Below are positions 48,112 to 61,180 of a stretch of DNA of 64,000 bases, one piece after another. Position numbers and translations under genes: made by a program. Under the pieces are notes generated by a model that did no database searches, was not told the origin of the DNA, and saw nothing but the letters and a program-made list of their open reading frames with translations. Numbering within the stretch: position 1 is the stretch's first letter; each line of letters begins with the position of its first letter. Source of the DNA: Marsupella aquatica (lineage: Eukaryota > Marchantiophyta); contig OZ316892.1 of assembly GCA_973895155.1 (NCBI GenBank), positions 9,734,001-9,798,000 on the forward strand, in the 5' to 3' direction.

Positions 48112-48942
48112 GGGGGTCTCAAACCCCAAACTGTGATGTGCCTTAACCTAATAGTTAAGGTTACTGACTGAACAAGCAACTATGGACTACCAAATTCATG
48201 ATCCATAACTTTTTGCCAACAAATATTCGTCATATGCTATGACCATAAGCTGTAGAGGGTAGTGAGAAAAAGAAAACTTTTACATAACCCTGGGAAAAAC
48301 TATGGCCAAAAGCTATCATCTGTAACTATGAAGCTTTGAGACATCCCTATGCAGACACCATAATATATACCTGAAAGGGCTCCCAGTTCTTGTAAGGCCA
48401 ACTGCAATTGTTTCCATTCATTACATCACCTGGAATTAAGATAAGAGGGAGATTATTCTTTAGTAGAAATGGAAAAACTAATGGATAATGAGTGTGGTAG
48501 TACATACCTATTTTCTGTCCATAACCTTAGGGCAGTCTTGCATGTGCTGAGTCCTTGGGTTTCCAGCCCTAAACTGAACACCTAGCACACCAACATTGAG
48601 TGAGTTTTGTATGCCTCAGCCTCCTCCTCAGGACTGAGGGCATACAAAGTGGGGAACCAAGGGCAAGGGCCAGGAAATTTCTGACCCTTGAGGTCCCAAC
48701 CTTGAATTTAGAATGACCCAAAGAAACAATTCCTAGCTGAGCCCTGTAGATGTGGGAATGACAACAGTTCCCACGTAACAGGGTAAGCAGATACTGTGGA
48801 AATTTGGAGGAGATTTGGATCTGCTTTTTACCCATACGTTGGGGAGTGCTAAGGGCCAGAAAGTTATGAGAAATGTATGCAAGACTGCCTTAACCTAGTA
48901 CTGTAGTTAAGGTACAATAAGGTTTGAGGGTTTGAGACTCCC
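48112..48942. mobile_element. non-autonomous inverted-repeat element (MITE-like candidate)
   Basis: The left end GGGGGTCTCAAACCCCAAAC is the inverted near-match of the right end (minus strand GGGAGTCTCAAACCCTCAAA). The similarity resumes at a subterminal CCTTAACC...GTTAAGG palindrome at each end (48141-48160 and 48888-48912). TA stands on both flanks (48110-48111 and 48943-48944), which would fit a TA target duplication. No transposase frame lies inside. The superfamily is not identified. Confidence 0.5.
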
Positions 48943-49050
48943 TATTAAAACTCCATGGAAAGGAAAAAATGAAAATCCTCCATGGAGACTCCCTATTAAA
49001 TCCATAAGTCCCTATCAAACCCACGAGTTCCTATTAAACCCATAAGTCTC
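48936..49050. repeat. short tandem repeat, CCCTATTAAA/CCCATAAGT units
   Basis: Units of about 23 bp (TCCCTATTAAATCCATAAG and variants) are repeated three to four times next to the right end of the inverted-repeat element. Confidence 0.75.
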
Positions 49051-49127
49051 GAGGCTCCTAGGGGTCTGCGTTGCTTCCACGCGTTATAAATACCGAGTCA
49101 TGAAGCCGTTGAACTTCGATCCTTCTT

Positions 49128-49229
49128 GGTTTTATACATGTGATGAATGGATTGATCTTGCGTTTGCGAGAGAGATGCCCTCCGTTCTTGTTACGCAAGG
49201 GCATCGCCGATTCTGACCCCCCTAAAACC
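49128..49229 (+). ncRNA. structured RNA candidate (box C/D-like)
   Basis: Two nested perfect stems are visible: GGTTTTA (49128-49134) with TAAAACC (49223-49229), and GATGCCCT (49174-49181) with AGGGCATC (49198-49205). A box-C-like GTGATGA (49140-49146) and a box-D-like CTGA (49213-49216) lie between the outer arms. The outer stem is not directly adjacent to the boxes, as it should be in a typical box C/D snoRNA. This is a candidate only. Confidence 0.25.
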
Positions 49230-50849
49230 ATGTTTCGACAAGCCATCGATTGGGCCTACTGAATGCTATGAAGTGAACCTGAAAATGGACTTTTCAAGCT
49301 CCGGTCCATTCCAATCGAATGCATGATTGCAGTTCTTTGAATGTATTTTTGATTTCCTATAGATTTGGATTTTCGTATCGAATCAACTATAACGCTGGTC
49401 GAGGCACCATCGCGTGACCGATCGATCTCGTGATTTGGACATGAAGTGAACGGGATTGGATTGCAGTATTTCCGATGGATTTTCGTTTTCCGGTCGATTG
49501 TAACACTGAGGGTCTGAGGCACCATCGCCTCACCTTCGAAATGAATGAACCAAATACTGTAGCTGCATTCGATGGCCTCAGTTCGAGACCAGAAGTGATC
49601 GATTTGGTCTTTTTTACGGACTGTGAAGGGAAAGGATTGCAATGGTTCCTCTGCGTTGTCATATACTAGTGTTCCAATCAAACTTAGCACTGCGGTACTG
49701 TCGTCTGAGCTTCGAAATGATTACCGGGCTGATTGGTAGCGAGCCAAATAGCCACAGTAGCTTCTTGAGCACGGGGATTGCACAGCTCGAGCTAGACCAC
49801 GACTTATCATTTCATCATTTCTCGTGGCTATCATGGTTAGACTATGCTTATCCACTCATGAAAGATCTCGCATGCCACGCACGTAGAAATGATCGACTCC
49901 TTCAATACCAGGGGAAAACAGAGTCGGAAGTACGACAGAGGAAATGCACATTGAGTGGAAATGGAGGGCGAGGCCGTGAAGTACAACACGTCCGTACCTC
50001 AACAGAATAACTGGATGAAAGAAATGCCGTTTTGTATTTATGTGATTGGATTCATCTGGCGCACATGTTTGCATGCGGGTCGCGGCCGCTAGTTCAAAGA
50101 CTGCTGTTAACTGGTTTGGAGTTGTTAACTGGTTTGGAGTTGTGCCAAGAGCAGAAGGAGACGCATGATTAGCGTGATTGACGATTCTAGTGGTTTGCAA
50201 CCAATAGAATAAGAAGTGTTCTGCCAAGAAGCTTCGAGCTAGCCTTGGGATTCGCAGTAGCCTTGTGATTTCGCATCGCCTCGATCAGTTACGTTGAAGA
50301 GTAACTTCAAAGTTAGATTGGAGAGCCCGTATCGAATGTGTTCTTTCTGAATTTTAAAACCGTGCCGGATTTCCTTTGTATAGAAGAGCAGAGTCCTTGT
50401 TCTTTTACAACAAGCGGTCCTTTTACGCTTAAGTGCAGCGTCTCAGTACAGATGTGTACGAGATCCCTGCGCAATGCATTAGAATCTCTCTGTGGCAAAT
50501 TATGTCAAATCACGTTGGTACGGTTATCTTGAATTGGAATATCTCAATTAGATCAATTTTAAGTAGTACATCATATCCTTTGCACTAAATCCATTGCAGA
50601 ATGTGTAGGTCCATACGTATCAAACATTGAGGCGTAAGGTCTCGTCGCAAGTGCGAGTTTGACATCTCGCCAGCACAACGTTTTTCCAACGAGTTTGACT
50701 GTTGAGCAACCTTCCTCCTCTCAGCACTGCCGCTGAACTGACGAGCATCGTCGTATTGGCATATCATCGTCCAGGTTTTGTCGGTCGAATCAGGAAGATA
50801 GTTGCCTAAACATCTCATCAGATTTGAGCTTTAAGAGTATGTTTGAGCA
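49230..50849. other. upstream of GT47 gene, diverged repeats
   Basis: A diverged tandem pair with a period near 108 bp (from about 49366 and 49474) shares GGATTTTCGT and GAGGCACCATCGC. A short 19-bp duplication (GTTAACTGGTTTGGAGTT) lies at 50105-50143. The open frames on both strands follow the repeats and are not convincing genes. Confidence 0.55.
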
Positions 50850-53800
50850 ATGAAAGTCCCAAGCAATACTCTCGGTACCGTGCGTTCCACGGTGCTCATC
50901 GTGGCGCTGCTTGCCTGCGCCTTCATTGTATTCGATTCATATCACTGGCAGCTCTTATCCATGAGCTGGTCGCAGCCGTCGTTCGCCCCTTCTCATTCCA
51001 AGATTGAGTCAAATGCAGTGGCCCCCGCGATGCGGCTTTCCTCTCCCGCAGCTGCAACAACCAAAGATACTTCAACTAAGGTAACAACGTCCAAAGCTTT
51101 TTCTGATGCCAATTATTCTGGCATGTAAGTGGGATTGCAAACGATGAACACTCGCTCAAGAACGATAGCATTCCAGGAAATATGATTGATAAAGAAACCG
51201 AAGCAAAATACATACCGGATGATCATCTTCTAGATGGCTATGATCATGCGGGAACGTCCTCCTCTCAGAAATCTGACAACTCGCGCTATCTCCTGTCCCC
51301 AGGAGAATAATACTGGAGGAGCTTCAAAGACTTCGGGAACTAGTACCGGCGACAATGGCCAAGAGTTCACAACGTTGCACAACTTAACTTCGATTGGGAG
51401 CGGTGATGCTTCTTCTTCTGTGGATTCCAGACTGAAGACTGATCGTTTGAAAGCCGAATTTGACGAGAGCGATTCGAATATTGAGGCAGTACCGCCATTT
51501 AGAAATGCTCCAGATTCAAAAGAACGAGCCGATACTGGACTGGGTATACCATTCGGACTGTCCTTGACTTTGAGATTCTTGTTTGTTGTTGTTTGCTGCT
51601 TGGTTCAGTTAATTTAATGAAATTTCAAAAACTGGAGCTTTATTCTTATTGCCAATGAACTTCACGAAAATGTGGTATTGTTCGTCTATTGGACTATTGA
51701 TTGCTCGCATCACAGGTGACAATCGTTGCTCTCACTATCAGGTTAATATTTGTCTGACCAATTCAAAGCTCAAAGAGATTCCCCTGTCTCTGTTAGTTGC
51801 GATTGTCAATTATCATCTTTGAGATGTACAGTTCGCGATCTTGCTTTGCGTTATCATGTCAGAAGACAATTTGACAAAATGAAGTCGTTGAATCGATCGG
51901 GCAGCGAAGGCGGACTTGGCTGCACAAGACGGAGGACATCCAGGGGCTTCGTCGATAGTAGACGCAGGGACAGCCGCGGCGCCTCTGATTACTTCTTCTG
52001 AAAGTATAGCACCTCCAAAACCTGCTGACCATATCGGAAAGGTTCGCTGCATTTACATTCATTGGAAACAGGATAGGAAAGACGTTGTGTGCGTGTTGCC
52101 ACCATCCAAATTTGATCTTGATGTACAATCCAGCTGGAGACATTTGTGGGAGTTGAAAAGGCAACTCTATTCGCGTTCAATTGATTTATTTGATTGACAG
52201 TCGATCTGGCGCTACTTCACCGCAGAAGAGTACTCGAAAGTATGATGATCTCACCAGTATTGAGAGAGTGGAGTTTGATCTCTGGCAAGCGCGCTCCGCA
52301 ATGCGAAAGGTGATTCTCGCACAAATGAATTCAAGCTCTGCTGCTCAATCCGTTCCAAACGGCGAGCCTGTGGGAGATGTCTACAGAGACGCGGCAATAT
52401 TTCGCCAGTAAGTGTGTCTCTACGCTGTCAGAAAACACTACCAGTTTTCTCCTTGAATCCGACCTCATGAATATATCAGTGGAAACAATTTCTTGACAAC
52501 TCATGAGGATTCTAAAAATCAATGACTCCAACCTTCCAAATTTCGTGTCATTTCGGTGGCTATCCTGAAGACCACCTTCGGGAGTGATCTTTATTCTGAA
52601 CTCGATTCTGAGGTCCGGTTAATCAAAGTTTTGCAGATTCTAAAGCATTAAACAGTGATTCGGATATAGAGCACTTGACTGCACAATGGTCCCGACATGT
52701 GACTCTGCTGTGCTGCGAAACTTGACTTCGCACCGTTCTATTGTATTTTTTATTCGAAAAAGATCAGGATTTTCATTGACGTGATCAAAATTGTTCAGGA
52801 GCTACCAAGAAATGGAGCAGCGGTTCAAGGTGTACATCTACCAGGAGGGCGAAGAGCCGCTCGTCCACAACGGCCCATGCAAGAACATCTATGCCATCGA
52901 AGGTCGCTTCATCCAGGAGCTACAGGGGGACAACCCATTCGTCACAGCCGATCCCGAGGCAGCGCACGTCTTCTTCTTGCCTTTCAGCGTCGCCATGATG
53001 GTGACCTACCTGTACACCGCCAATTCAGGTGACATGTCTCCTCTCCTCCGGTTTGCGAAGGACTACGTGAATGTGGTGTCCCGAAAGTATCCATACTGGA
53101 CGAGGAGCGAGGGTGCCGACCATTTCATGCTCGCCTGCCACGATTGGGTAAGTTTGGGGTTCAATTGTTGCATCGAGTCATTGTGATTTCAATGTCCTTC
53201 AGATTCTCGAGGTCTGCAATTTGCAACCCTTCGCAGTTCAGTTCTACCAATTTCAATGGTGATTATCTGCTTCATGGTTCGTGGGGAGAGGTGCTCGTCT
53301 TGGTTTTCACTTTGGGTTGTGGCCATCCCCTCAGTTGCGTTTCCTTTGGGAGGAGATTCTTGTGCTAGTGAATTGAAGCTGTAAATCTTCGAAGCTGTAA
53401 ATCTTCGAAGCTGAGCCTTCCTGGGAGAGATCTCCTTAATCTTGGTTTTGGCCATCCAGACCTTGCATGTATTGTCCAGGGGCCGAAGCTTCTGTATAGT
53501 AACGCCCTGGTAAGTGGGCATTGTGTGCCATAGGGCCTTTAGATGTATTAACCCACCTCTTATGCCACTTAAAGGCCTAAGAGTTTCTTTATTTTTACTA
53601 TTTTAGGTGAAACTAGATGAGGAGTTTCTTAATGCCCTGATGCAAATCTGTACTATGGGTTCTTCTCCAGAAAGCACTAAAAGTTGCAAAGAGAAAAATC
53701 ATAAAGGGCATTAAGTTGTTGTGTGCTTGCTTGCAAGGGGATGGGTCCCATACTTGTCAGACCCTCTAGCTAACAACAAGCTTCAAGGTTTGGAGCACAC

Positions 53801-54821
53801 CAAAGTCGCATAGGATTTGCACGTCCAGTAGCCACCATTTGGATAAGAGAAATGTCATTAAATGATGTGTGAGGAGAAAGGACATTGCTGAGAGGGAGAG
53901 TTATGGGTTCATGGGGAATAAAAGTTTTGAGTTGAGTTGGACCATAAAGGTGTTTGAGAGGGGCATGGGAAGGAGGATCTTTGTAAGTGCTTGAGAAAGC
54001 TTTTCCTGTTTAAGAACTTATAAACTCCTGGTGAGAAGTTTACTGCAATAGGTCAGGTTGACCTTCAATTCTTATGTAGTAGGTATTTGAATAATACATT
54101 TCCTTGAAAATGCAGATGGCTACTAACAATCCTCTCCAAGCAGGGACCCCACATATCAAGAGCTGATGAGAAACTTATCTCCAACTCAATTAGAGTGCTC
54201 TGCAATGCAAATGTTTCTGAAGGGTATATCCCCACCAAGGATGCAAGCTTGCCAGAAATACACCTTGTAGGGGGGGAAATTCCAGCAGAGCTAGGAGGCC
54301 TGCCTGCCAGTGAACGAACCATATTGGCCTTCTTTGCAGGTGGGGATCATGGGCCAGTCCGGCCAGAACTCTTCAAGAACTGGGAAGGAAAGGATGATGA
54401 CATTCTAGTCTACCACCAAGTCCCTGAAGGAGGGCCAGCTTATCATACATATATGAAGAGCAGCAAATACTGTCTTTGCCCAGGTGGTTATGAGGTGAAC
54501 AGTCCTCGGATTGTGGAGGCAATTTACAGCGATTGCGTTCCTGTTGTGATTGCGGACAAATTTGTGCTTCCATTCAGTGATGTCCTGGACTGGAGGATGT
54601 TTGCCGTGCATGTCCTAGAGAAGGACATCCCCAATTTAAAAATCATCTTGGAAGCCATTTCTACCCAAACTTACATTGGAATGCAGGCCAAGATCAAAAA
54701 AGTTCGGCGCCACTTTCTTTTGAACCAACCTCCAGAGAGGTATGATGTCTTTCACATGATTCTGTACTCAGTTTGGCTGAGAAGGCTTAACATCCAACCT
54801 CTCGCAGCTATGCCAAGATAA
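50850..54821 (+). CDS. GT47 (exostosin-family) type II glycosyltransferase
   Basis: Six exons in consistent phase (50850-51124, 51269-51543, 51905-52041, 52226-52407, 52799-53147, 54144-54821) encode 631 residues. A short cytosolic tail and one membrane anchor (STVLIVALLACAFIVFDSY) mark a Golgi type II protein. Residues 60-270 are a Ser/Thr-rich stem. The exostosin domain reads FKVYIYQEGEEPLVHNGP, AHVFFLPFSVAMMV, FMLACHDWGPHIS, LAFFAGG, KYCLCPGGYEVNSPRIVEAI and CVPVVIADKFVLPFSDVLDW. In plants, GT47 members of the At5g03795/At3g07620 type build cell-wall polysaccharides or glycoprotein glycans; donor and acceptor are unknown. The exons encoding the catalytic domain (the last two) are firm. The stem exons 1-4 are inferred from splice signals and frame, and their exact ends could differ. 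Confidence 0.88.
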
Positions 54822-55402
54822 TGGGTCCATTTGACATTGGGTTTCACATACATTCCAGTTATTTGACTCTCAATATAGATATATACGCTCTCAACAACTG
54901 AATAAAGGAAGGTATCTCCATTTTCTCCTGGCCAGGAAAGCATTGTAAGATGGGTGCTTTACAAAGCTTATTGATCATTGATATTCACAATGCATGCACA
55001 ATGGGCTGAGAAACATTCCAGAATTCCAGCTGCTCGGCAACCTCACACCCTTGGCCTGAGTTCCAGATGAGAACTAGTCTGTTCACAACTATGATGAGGG
55101 GCTGAGAATATTCTCACTAGCAGCAGAGCTCAACAGATGACATTGAGAGGGCATCAAAGTGATAGGTCTTACTGAATTCCAGAGTCCTCCTTTGGGTTTG
55201 ATTTCTCTGCTCCCCACCTCTGTTTGCTGCTGGTGACTTGGATTTCATTTGGTACTAAATTCCAGACTAATCTGACTATGGACATTTGGAGACAGTTCTT
55301 TTTGTTGAGAGAAAGTAGATGTCCATTCATGACACATCTTTGAATGACCATAAAGTCCTTTTGTTTGAATGGCAGAAGATGGGTCTCACATGGCCTTACT
55401 AG

Positions 55403-55800
55403 GTTGTTCATGTTAGTGTATTTTGAAGAGCAGGCTCATTGTATCATGTGTATAATTATTGTACATTTTTTGAATTTCTTCTGGTCTCTTCAGTTTTGTA
55501 TTCTGGTCATCTTCAATGCAGTTGTTCATGTTAGTGTATTTTGAGGATCAGGCTCATTGCAACATGTGTATAATTATTGTATATTGTTTGAACTTCTTCT
55601 GGTCTCTTCAGTTTTGTATTATGGTCATCTTCAATGCAGTTGTTCATGTTAGTGTATTTTGAAGAGCAGGCTCATTGCAGCATGTGTATGTTTTTTGAAC
55701 TTCTTTGGGTTTGAACTTCTATGGGTCTCTTCAGTTTTGTATTTTGGTCATCTTCAATGCAGTTATTTATGTTAGTGTATTTTGAAGAGCAAGCTATATG
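55403..55800. repeat. 118-bp tandem repeat, about 3.4 units
   Basis: Units start GTTGTTCATGTTAGTGTATT at 55403, 55521 and 55639; a variant at 55762 is truncated. Each runs through TCTTCTGGTCTCTTCAG to GGTCATCTTCAATGCA. It sits about 580 bp after the GT47 stop codon. Confidence 0.93.
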
Positions 55801-56990
55801 GTCTATGCAAACTTTTGTGTCCAATATTTTGATTTTAAGGTGCCTTAACAAGATGAATCATTGTTAATTAGATTTTGAGCTAACCTTTGGACCCCTTCTA
55901 ATTTTAGTTAACTTAGAGTATTTTGAATTTATTTTGGCTCCCCTCATAAATGTTTAACTTTTCCTTTCCAATCATTCCTTAGTGAATTCTATCTTTTATC
56001 ATGAGAGTGAGAGAAATAAATTTGAACAATGTGCACATGTGATGTACTAAGTTCACCTAGACAAAATTACTTCACAAAATTTATGATTTTAATTGAGTTG
56101 ACTATCATTACCTAGAAGCAACTGAAAATTTGTACCTTATGTGCACAACTCTTCAGTACTACCATTGTACTTTCCTGATCATTATGTGCTTTCTATGGCA
56201 TGTGTATTTATGGTTTTGTGTATTATTGCACTCACTCTTAATTAACAGATATTATTTTTCTCATTCTTAATTAATAACAGATATTATTTTTCTTGACATG
56301 TACTCTACATCTACTCTCTTCTTTTATCATAAATAAATTAGATGAATTACATATCATTACAAGAAAAAAATGGGATGTTTGAGGATGAACATGCTCTATC
56401 TAGTCATCTTTAATGTAGCTAGAAATGGAGATGCATGCCATTCAATTTGGGCAATTTACAGAGTGAGTGAGGGGGGTCACTAGCATTGTAGGGAGTGTGT
56501 TTTCCCAAACACTCATGGAACTAGAAATGTAGATCCAAGCCATTCAATTTGAGCAGTTCACAAAATGAGCAAAACGCCAAAAGGAAGGTGTTTCAATTCT
56601 TAGAATATCATGTTCAATAGTGATTCCATTAGAATACCTTTGTTATATATAGAGAAGGTTCAAAAAGAATACTTTTAAATTTATGTAGAAGAACATTAGG
56701 GTTTTTAACATATTATTTTGAGAATTATAAGAGAAGATAGAGTTTTAGAAATGAATTTTGGAATATTCCAAAAAGATAAGGGTAAACAAATAGTTCAAAA
56801 AACATTTTCTTATTTTTTAGGGTGTTTAATCGCAAACGGGATCGCAAAAAACATAGAGTGTGTTATGAGACCCCCTTTAGAGTGAGGCCCCTCAGATCTT
56901 CATTCAAAATTTGAGTGATCTATTTGTTTTATATTAAAATGAATGAATAATAATGAGTATTTTTTGTTTTTGTGCGTAAACACCTTATTA

Positions 56991-57160
56991 TAGACCCCAT
57001 TAGAGGTCCCTTCCAAAATTTGAGACTCCAAAGCATACCATGTCATCATGGTGTGCTCCAAACAAGAATGAATTGGTTTCTAAATTAAAATAACACCACA
57101 ATTTGTGTTTGTTGCAAGTTCTAGGTAAAATTGAGGGCGTCATGCCATAAAACATAATGT
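56991..57160 (+). repeat. dispersed repeat, copy B
   Basis: This is the partner of 25741-25910: AGACCCCATTAGAGGTCCC, AGACTCCAAAGCATACCA and GTCATGCCATAAAACATAAT align in order, with small gaps. Both copies lie in intergenic DNA. Confidence 0.75.
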
Positions 57161-57180
57161 AATTTTATTTGACGTAACCA

Positions 57181-59986
57181 TTTTAGTTACCCTGAGTAAC
57201 CAACTTTGCATTTAGTAGTAGGCCCGCCCTGATTCGCCATTATTCCTACTTGTCGCATGTCTCTTCTCAGATATTGCATTACAATTCCACCACTTGAGAT
57301 AATCTGCATATTCTTTACAGTTTCTACATTTCCCAATGCCTCTGCCCAGCCAAACAATTTGTCACAAGGAACATTATTGAACACTATCATCTTGCTTTCC
57401 TTCCAAGACACCAGTATCTACCAATGAAATGTGTTGGCAATAGCACCTTGGAATTCCTATGCAAAGATTGATTTGGGATTGAAGAAACAATAGAGCTTTT
57501 TGTGTGATTTGATAGGTGATTTTCTCTTGGATATCTTGGATTGTGGCAAAGCAAAATCAAATTTAAAATCAAATGCTGCTCCAAAACATTTAAATGTTTT
57601 AGCCGACAGCAGACGAAGAGGGGTAGAAGCGGGGCTTTTTCATTCTCTTGAACCACAGATCAGCCAATTTCTATGAAATTTCTCAAGGAATCCTAGGAAG
57701 TAGCTAGGTTTTGGTCCTTAGTTACCAGAATGGCTGCCAGCTATCCCAATTTAGTTGATTCTCTTGGGAAATTTTGTTATCCGTTCTCCCAGATTAAACA
57801 TTTCACATAAGATCACAAGCAGAACCCACTACAATGCTAACTGTAGTTGATTCACACTGTCAGCTTCAAGTTAGTACATCACAGCCTTCCCCTTCAGATT
57901 GCGAATGAAATTGATCGTGCTCTTGCCTACAATGCCCAACTGTACACAATTAACATCATTCTAGGCAAGGGTAAAGAAAAAGTGGTCTTAGTTCATCCCT
58001 ATGAACGGCTTTCAAACATTTGGAATGGTCTTTGTTAGTATTATGAGAGGTCTTTTTGCTATTGCGTATGCATCTGAGCTAACTGGTACAAACACAAAAC
58101 AGATAGGAGTCCAGGAACTAATTTTACTTCCTTCATTTAATAAGTTTTTGGTCAAAGTAGTTTGAAAATATGGGTTCTAAAGGTTTTATGTAATTTACCC
58201 CCAATTCAAACCATGGATGGAAAGAAACAAAAATATTACCCATTGTAAAAACAGAATGTTTGTATTAATCTCTACCAAAATAATTTGGTATAAGAAACAA
58301 CTCTAGTTCCTCGACAAATGGAGGCACCTAGGGAAGGCAAATTGAGTATAAATGAATCAATGGGCACACGCCATCATTGCCTGCCCCCAACTCTTATGGG
58401 TATAGCTTGGTCCATGTGTGTGGATGGCAGCCAAAGGTCAGGGTATTATGTGTAGGCGTTAATCACATCAACCTTATGATCAAAAAGATGTTGCTGATGT
58501 TCTGTCCGTTTAAGATCAATTCCTTAAGATATTCCTTGAGGTTACAAGGGATTGTGTTCACTACTTATGTACTTTTCAACACCAAACCAAGTATACTTGT
58601 TTATTGCCATTGGAAGTTTTAGTAATCTTAACTTCCATTACAAACCAGCTTAGATTTGGACTACCACTCCACAATCACACACTTTTAGCTCATACAAGAT
58701 GGTGCTGTATTTGTTACTACAACCCTCGTCTAATCCTTAACATTGAAATTGAACAATTGCACTCTTATATCTTGTCTTATAATACGTGCACCTGCTTATA
58801 CCAATCATCCGCTGTATGTAGTGTCTGCAATTGGAAGTTAAACTTGCATACCACGGAAGCATGATTGACATGCTTAGAATTGAAGAAGTCACCAACTTTG
58901 ATTCTGAACTTAGTTTGCATTATATAGTGCTCCAACAAAGGACTTGATAGGGCCATGCAGGAAAATACACCCCTATCAAGGTCCCTACTTTCCAAAAGGA
59001 CTTCTTGGGGGCTTGCAACTGTGGCTTGCTCATCACAGGTATCAACACCTTTCCTCTTCCTTGACTCAACGTGGTAGGTAGATGAGGGGTTAACTTAGTG
59101 TCCTGCTTAGTGTATACTTTGGGGTACCACGTGCAATCTTAGCCTAATATAAAGACACATATTTTCTCGGGGGTCTCACTATATGGGGGCCTCCCCATCA
59201 CATGCAATGTTTTTAAGCCTCAAACCCCATAAAATGCAAGAATGAAATCTTATTTTTTGACCCCTATAAAGTTGGAATAATCTTGCAATATTCCAAATTT
59301 TTGATTAAAAAGACCCTAATGGACTTACAAGTCTCAAAATTGGATTAAAAAACCCTATTGCTCTTCTGAGAAAATTCTTAAATCTTTCTTTGAAACCAAT
59401 AAACTGACTCTATCCTTTGTCACACGTGATTGTCATTTTGTGGAAGTAAAACACCCAAACTATTTTAAAGAAAATGTTTTATATTTTCAATATTAATCAC
59501 CTATTTTACCTTATATGATATATATGCCAAAGAACATTCTATAAATGTGAGTTTATAGTACCTTTTTGCCTCCTACACTTCATTAAAATTTGGCTTATGT
59601 CTATGAAAAATACATATTGTGGGTCGCACATGGTTCTTGTGATTTTCGATAGTTGATCCTTCGAGGGTACGTAGACTGATCCAAATATGCCGTTGTCAAT
59701 AAGGTGTATGCATAAGAGTACTCTTGCCTAAAATTAAATACTTGGGCAAAGCATGTACTAGAGTTGGGCGGGTATATTGCAACAAGATATTTTCAGGTAT
59801 CAAATTTTGCTATACCTTGTTGTGATGCCAATGAGACGTCTTGGACTTATACGATAATACAAGCTTGTCCATAGGCTTTACGCCGTAAGTGGCCATAGAA
59901 GTACATAGGTAATAGCATAATTACAAGATTTTGTTGTGAAATAATGATTAAGTAAGACATAGGCTACTGCCTTCCCCCGAACACAA
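57181..59986. other. intergenic, no gene recognised
   Basis: Minus-strand frames at 57187-57656 and plus frames near 57850-58040 are 60-90 codons long and slightly protein-like, but match no family I know. The rest is AT-rich. Confidence 0.45.
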
Positions 59987-60318
59987 TGTTAAGGATTGCT
60001 CTTAGTCTTGTGACTCAAAGGTTACGACACTTAGGCTAACCACAGTTAGGGTCTTAGTTGAGGTTAGGTTAGTCGTGTGTGACCTTGAATATACCAGGGC
60101 TAGTGTAAGCCGCTGGTGAGTGGTGCTTACTCATTGTAACAGAGCAACTTGAGGAAGAGGGAGAGCATGTGTGTTCGTCTACTCTTGAAGTAAAGCTTGA
60201 GTGTTCATGTGGACGTAGCCTTGGAGAAGAGGTGAACCACGTAGAGATTGTGTCGACTACGTGTGCATGGAATGAGTCATGGTTGTATTGTCGTTGCGAA
60301 TGACGTCTTAGTTCAACA
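59987..60318 (+). repeat. 5' LTR of Copia element
   Basis: The 332-bp LTR starts TGTTAAGGATTG and ends GTTCAACA. It is preceded by CACAA, the expected half of a 5-bp target duplication. It shares AGGTGAACCACGTA and the GGTTAGGTTAGTCGTG-type block with the two solo LTRs at 24.9 and 26.4 kb. Confidence 0.88.
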
Positions 60319-60320
60319 AT

Positions 60321-60332
60321 TGGTATCAGAGC
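60321..60332 (+). other. primer-binding site (initiator tRNA-Met)
   Basis: TGGTATCAGAGC, two bases after the LTR, is the standard plant Copia primer site, complementary to the 3' end of initiator tRNA-Met. Confidence 0.95.
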
Positions 60333-61180
60333 AAGCCTGGGAGGTGACATTGAGGTGATCAAAATTTTCTTGACGTGTTGGTGACGGTTTTTCCAGCGGT
60401 TAGAGTCAGTGGATTTCACGAAGATCTATCGCATGGAACTTGGAGGTGTTGGGCTCAACGGATAGATCGGGGCAAGGGCTTTCCGACGGTACAAAGAAAT
60501 CTCTGAACGGAGTTCATGGTGTGGAGGAATTCACGTTTCCATCGTTCTGGATTTTTTGTGATTTGTGTTCGACGGTTTTCTTCGACGGTTCTTTTGGGGG
60601 GGAACTGAGATCGTTTTCCCGACGGTGTGAGCTTTGTGGTGCGCGAGGCGTCACAACCTTTAGCTCAAATCGTAGATCGGGCAAAGCTGATCATTTCGGT
60701 AGCTGGTTTGCTATCGAGGGTGTAGTGAGTGCGATGTACCAAGCAAAAGAGCCGTTCTGAGTTTCTGACTGGCTATGGAGTCTTCTTTTGACTGAAGCGG
60801 GGTTTCTTGTCGTTGCGTTCGACTCGGAGGAAGAAACGGGAAGTGCAACGGCTCAACGGAGAGATCGCGGTGCAGTGGTCGTTTTGAGTCCAAGATTGAC
60901 ACTTGACGCGGAGTGAAGGAGTCATGACGGGAATTTTTTACTCTGCTAGAGTTACAAACGGTGCCGATGCAATTCGGTAATATTTCCCATCGACAACTAG
61001 TCTTTATCTGGTGTAAAGTGATAACGGCAGTGTGAGTAACCCAACAAATTTATTTTTTGTGCACATTTTGCCTTAGCATAGGGCCTTTTTGGTGGTGTGT
61101 ATACACACCCTCCCGACCCTTGCACCCCTATCAATACCCCGTTGGCGACCCCCTCCTCCTCCTCGCTAATACTCCCGTCC

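Larger units (their letters stand above)
54822..57180. other. GT47 3' flank and AT-rich intergenic
   Basis: After the GT47 stop there is a 118-bp tandem array (entered separately) and then AT-rich DNA. It includes two related TAGAAATG...CCATTCAATTTG(G/A)GCA segments near 56416 and 56522. No gene is recognised. Confidence 0.55.

Noticed and set aside
51127-51268. Open frame ending in SPGE at 51312 as part of the GT47 stem
   Set aside because: It is not in frame with exon 1 or later exons. A CTCCTCTCAG acceptor at 51268 gives a consistent joining without it.
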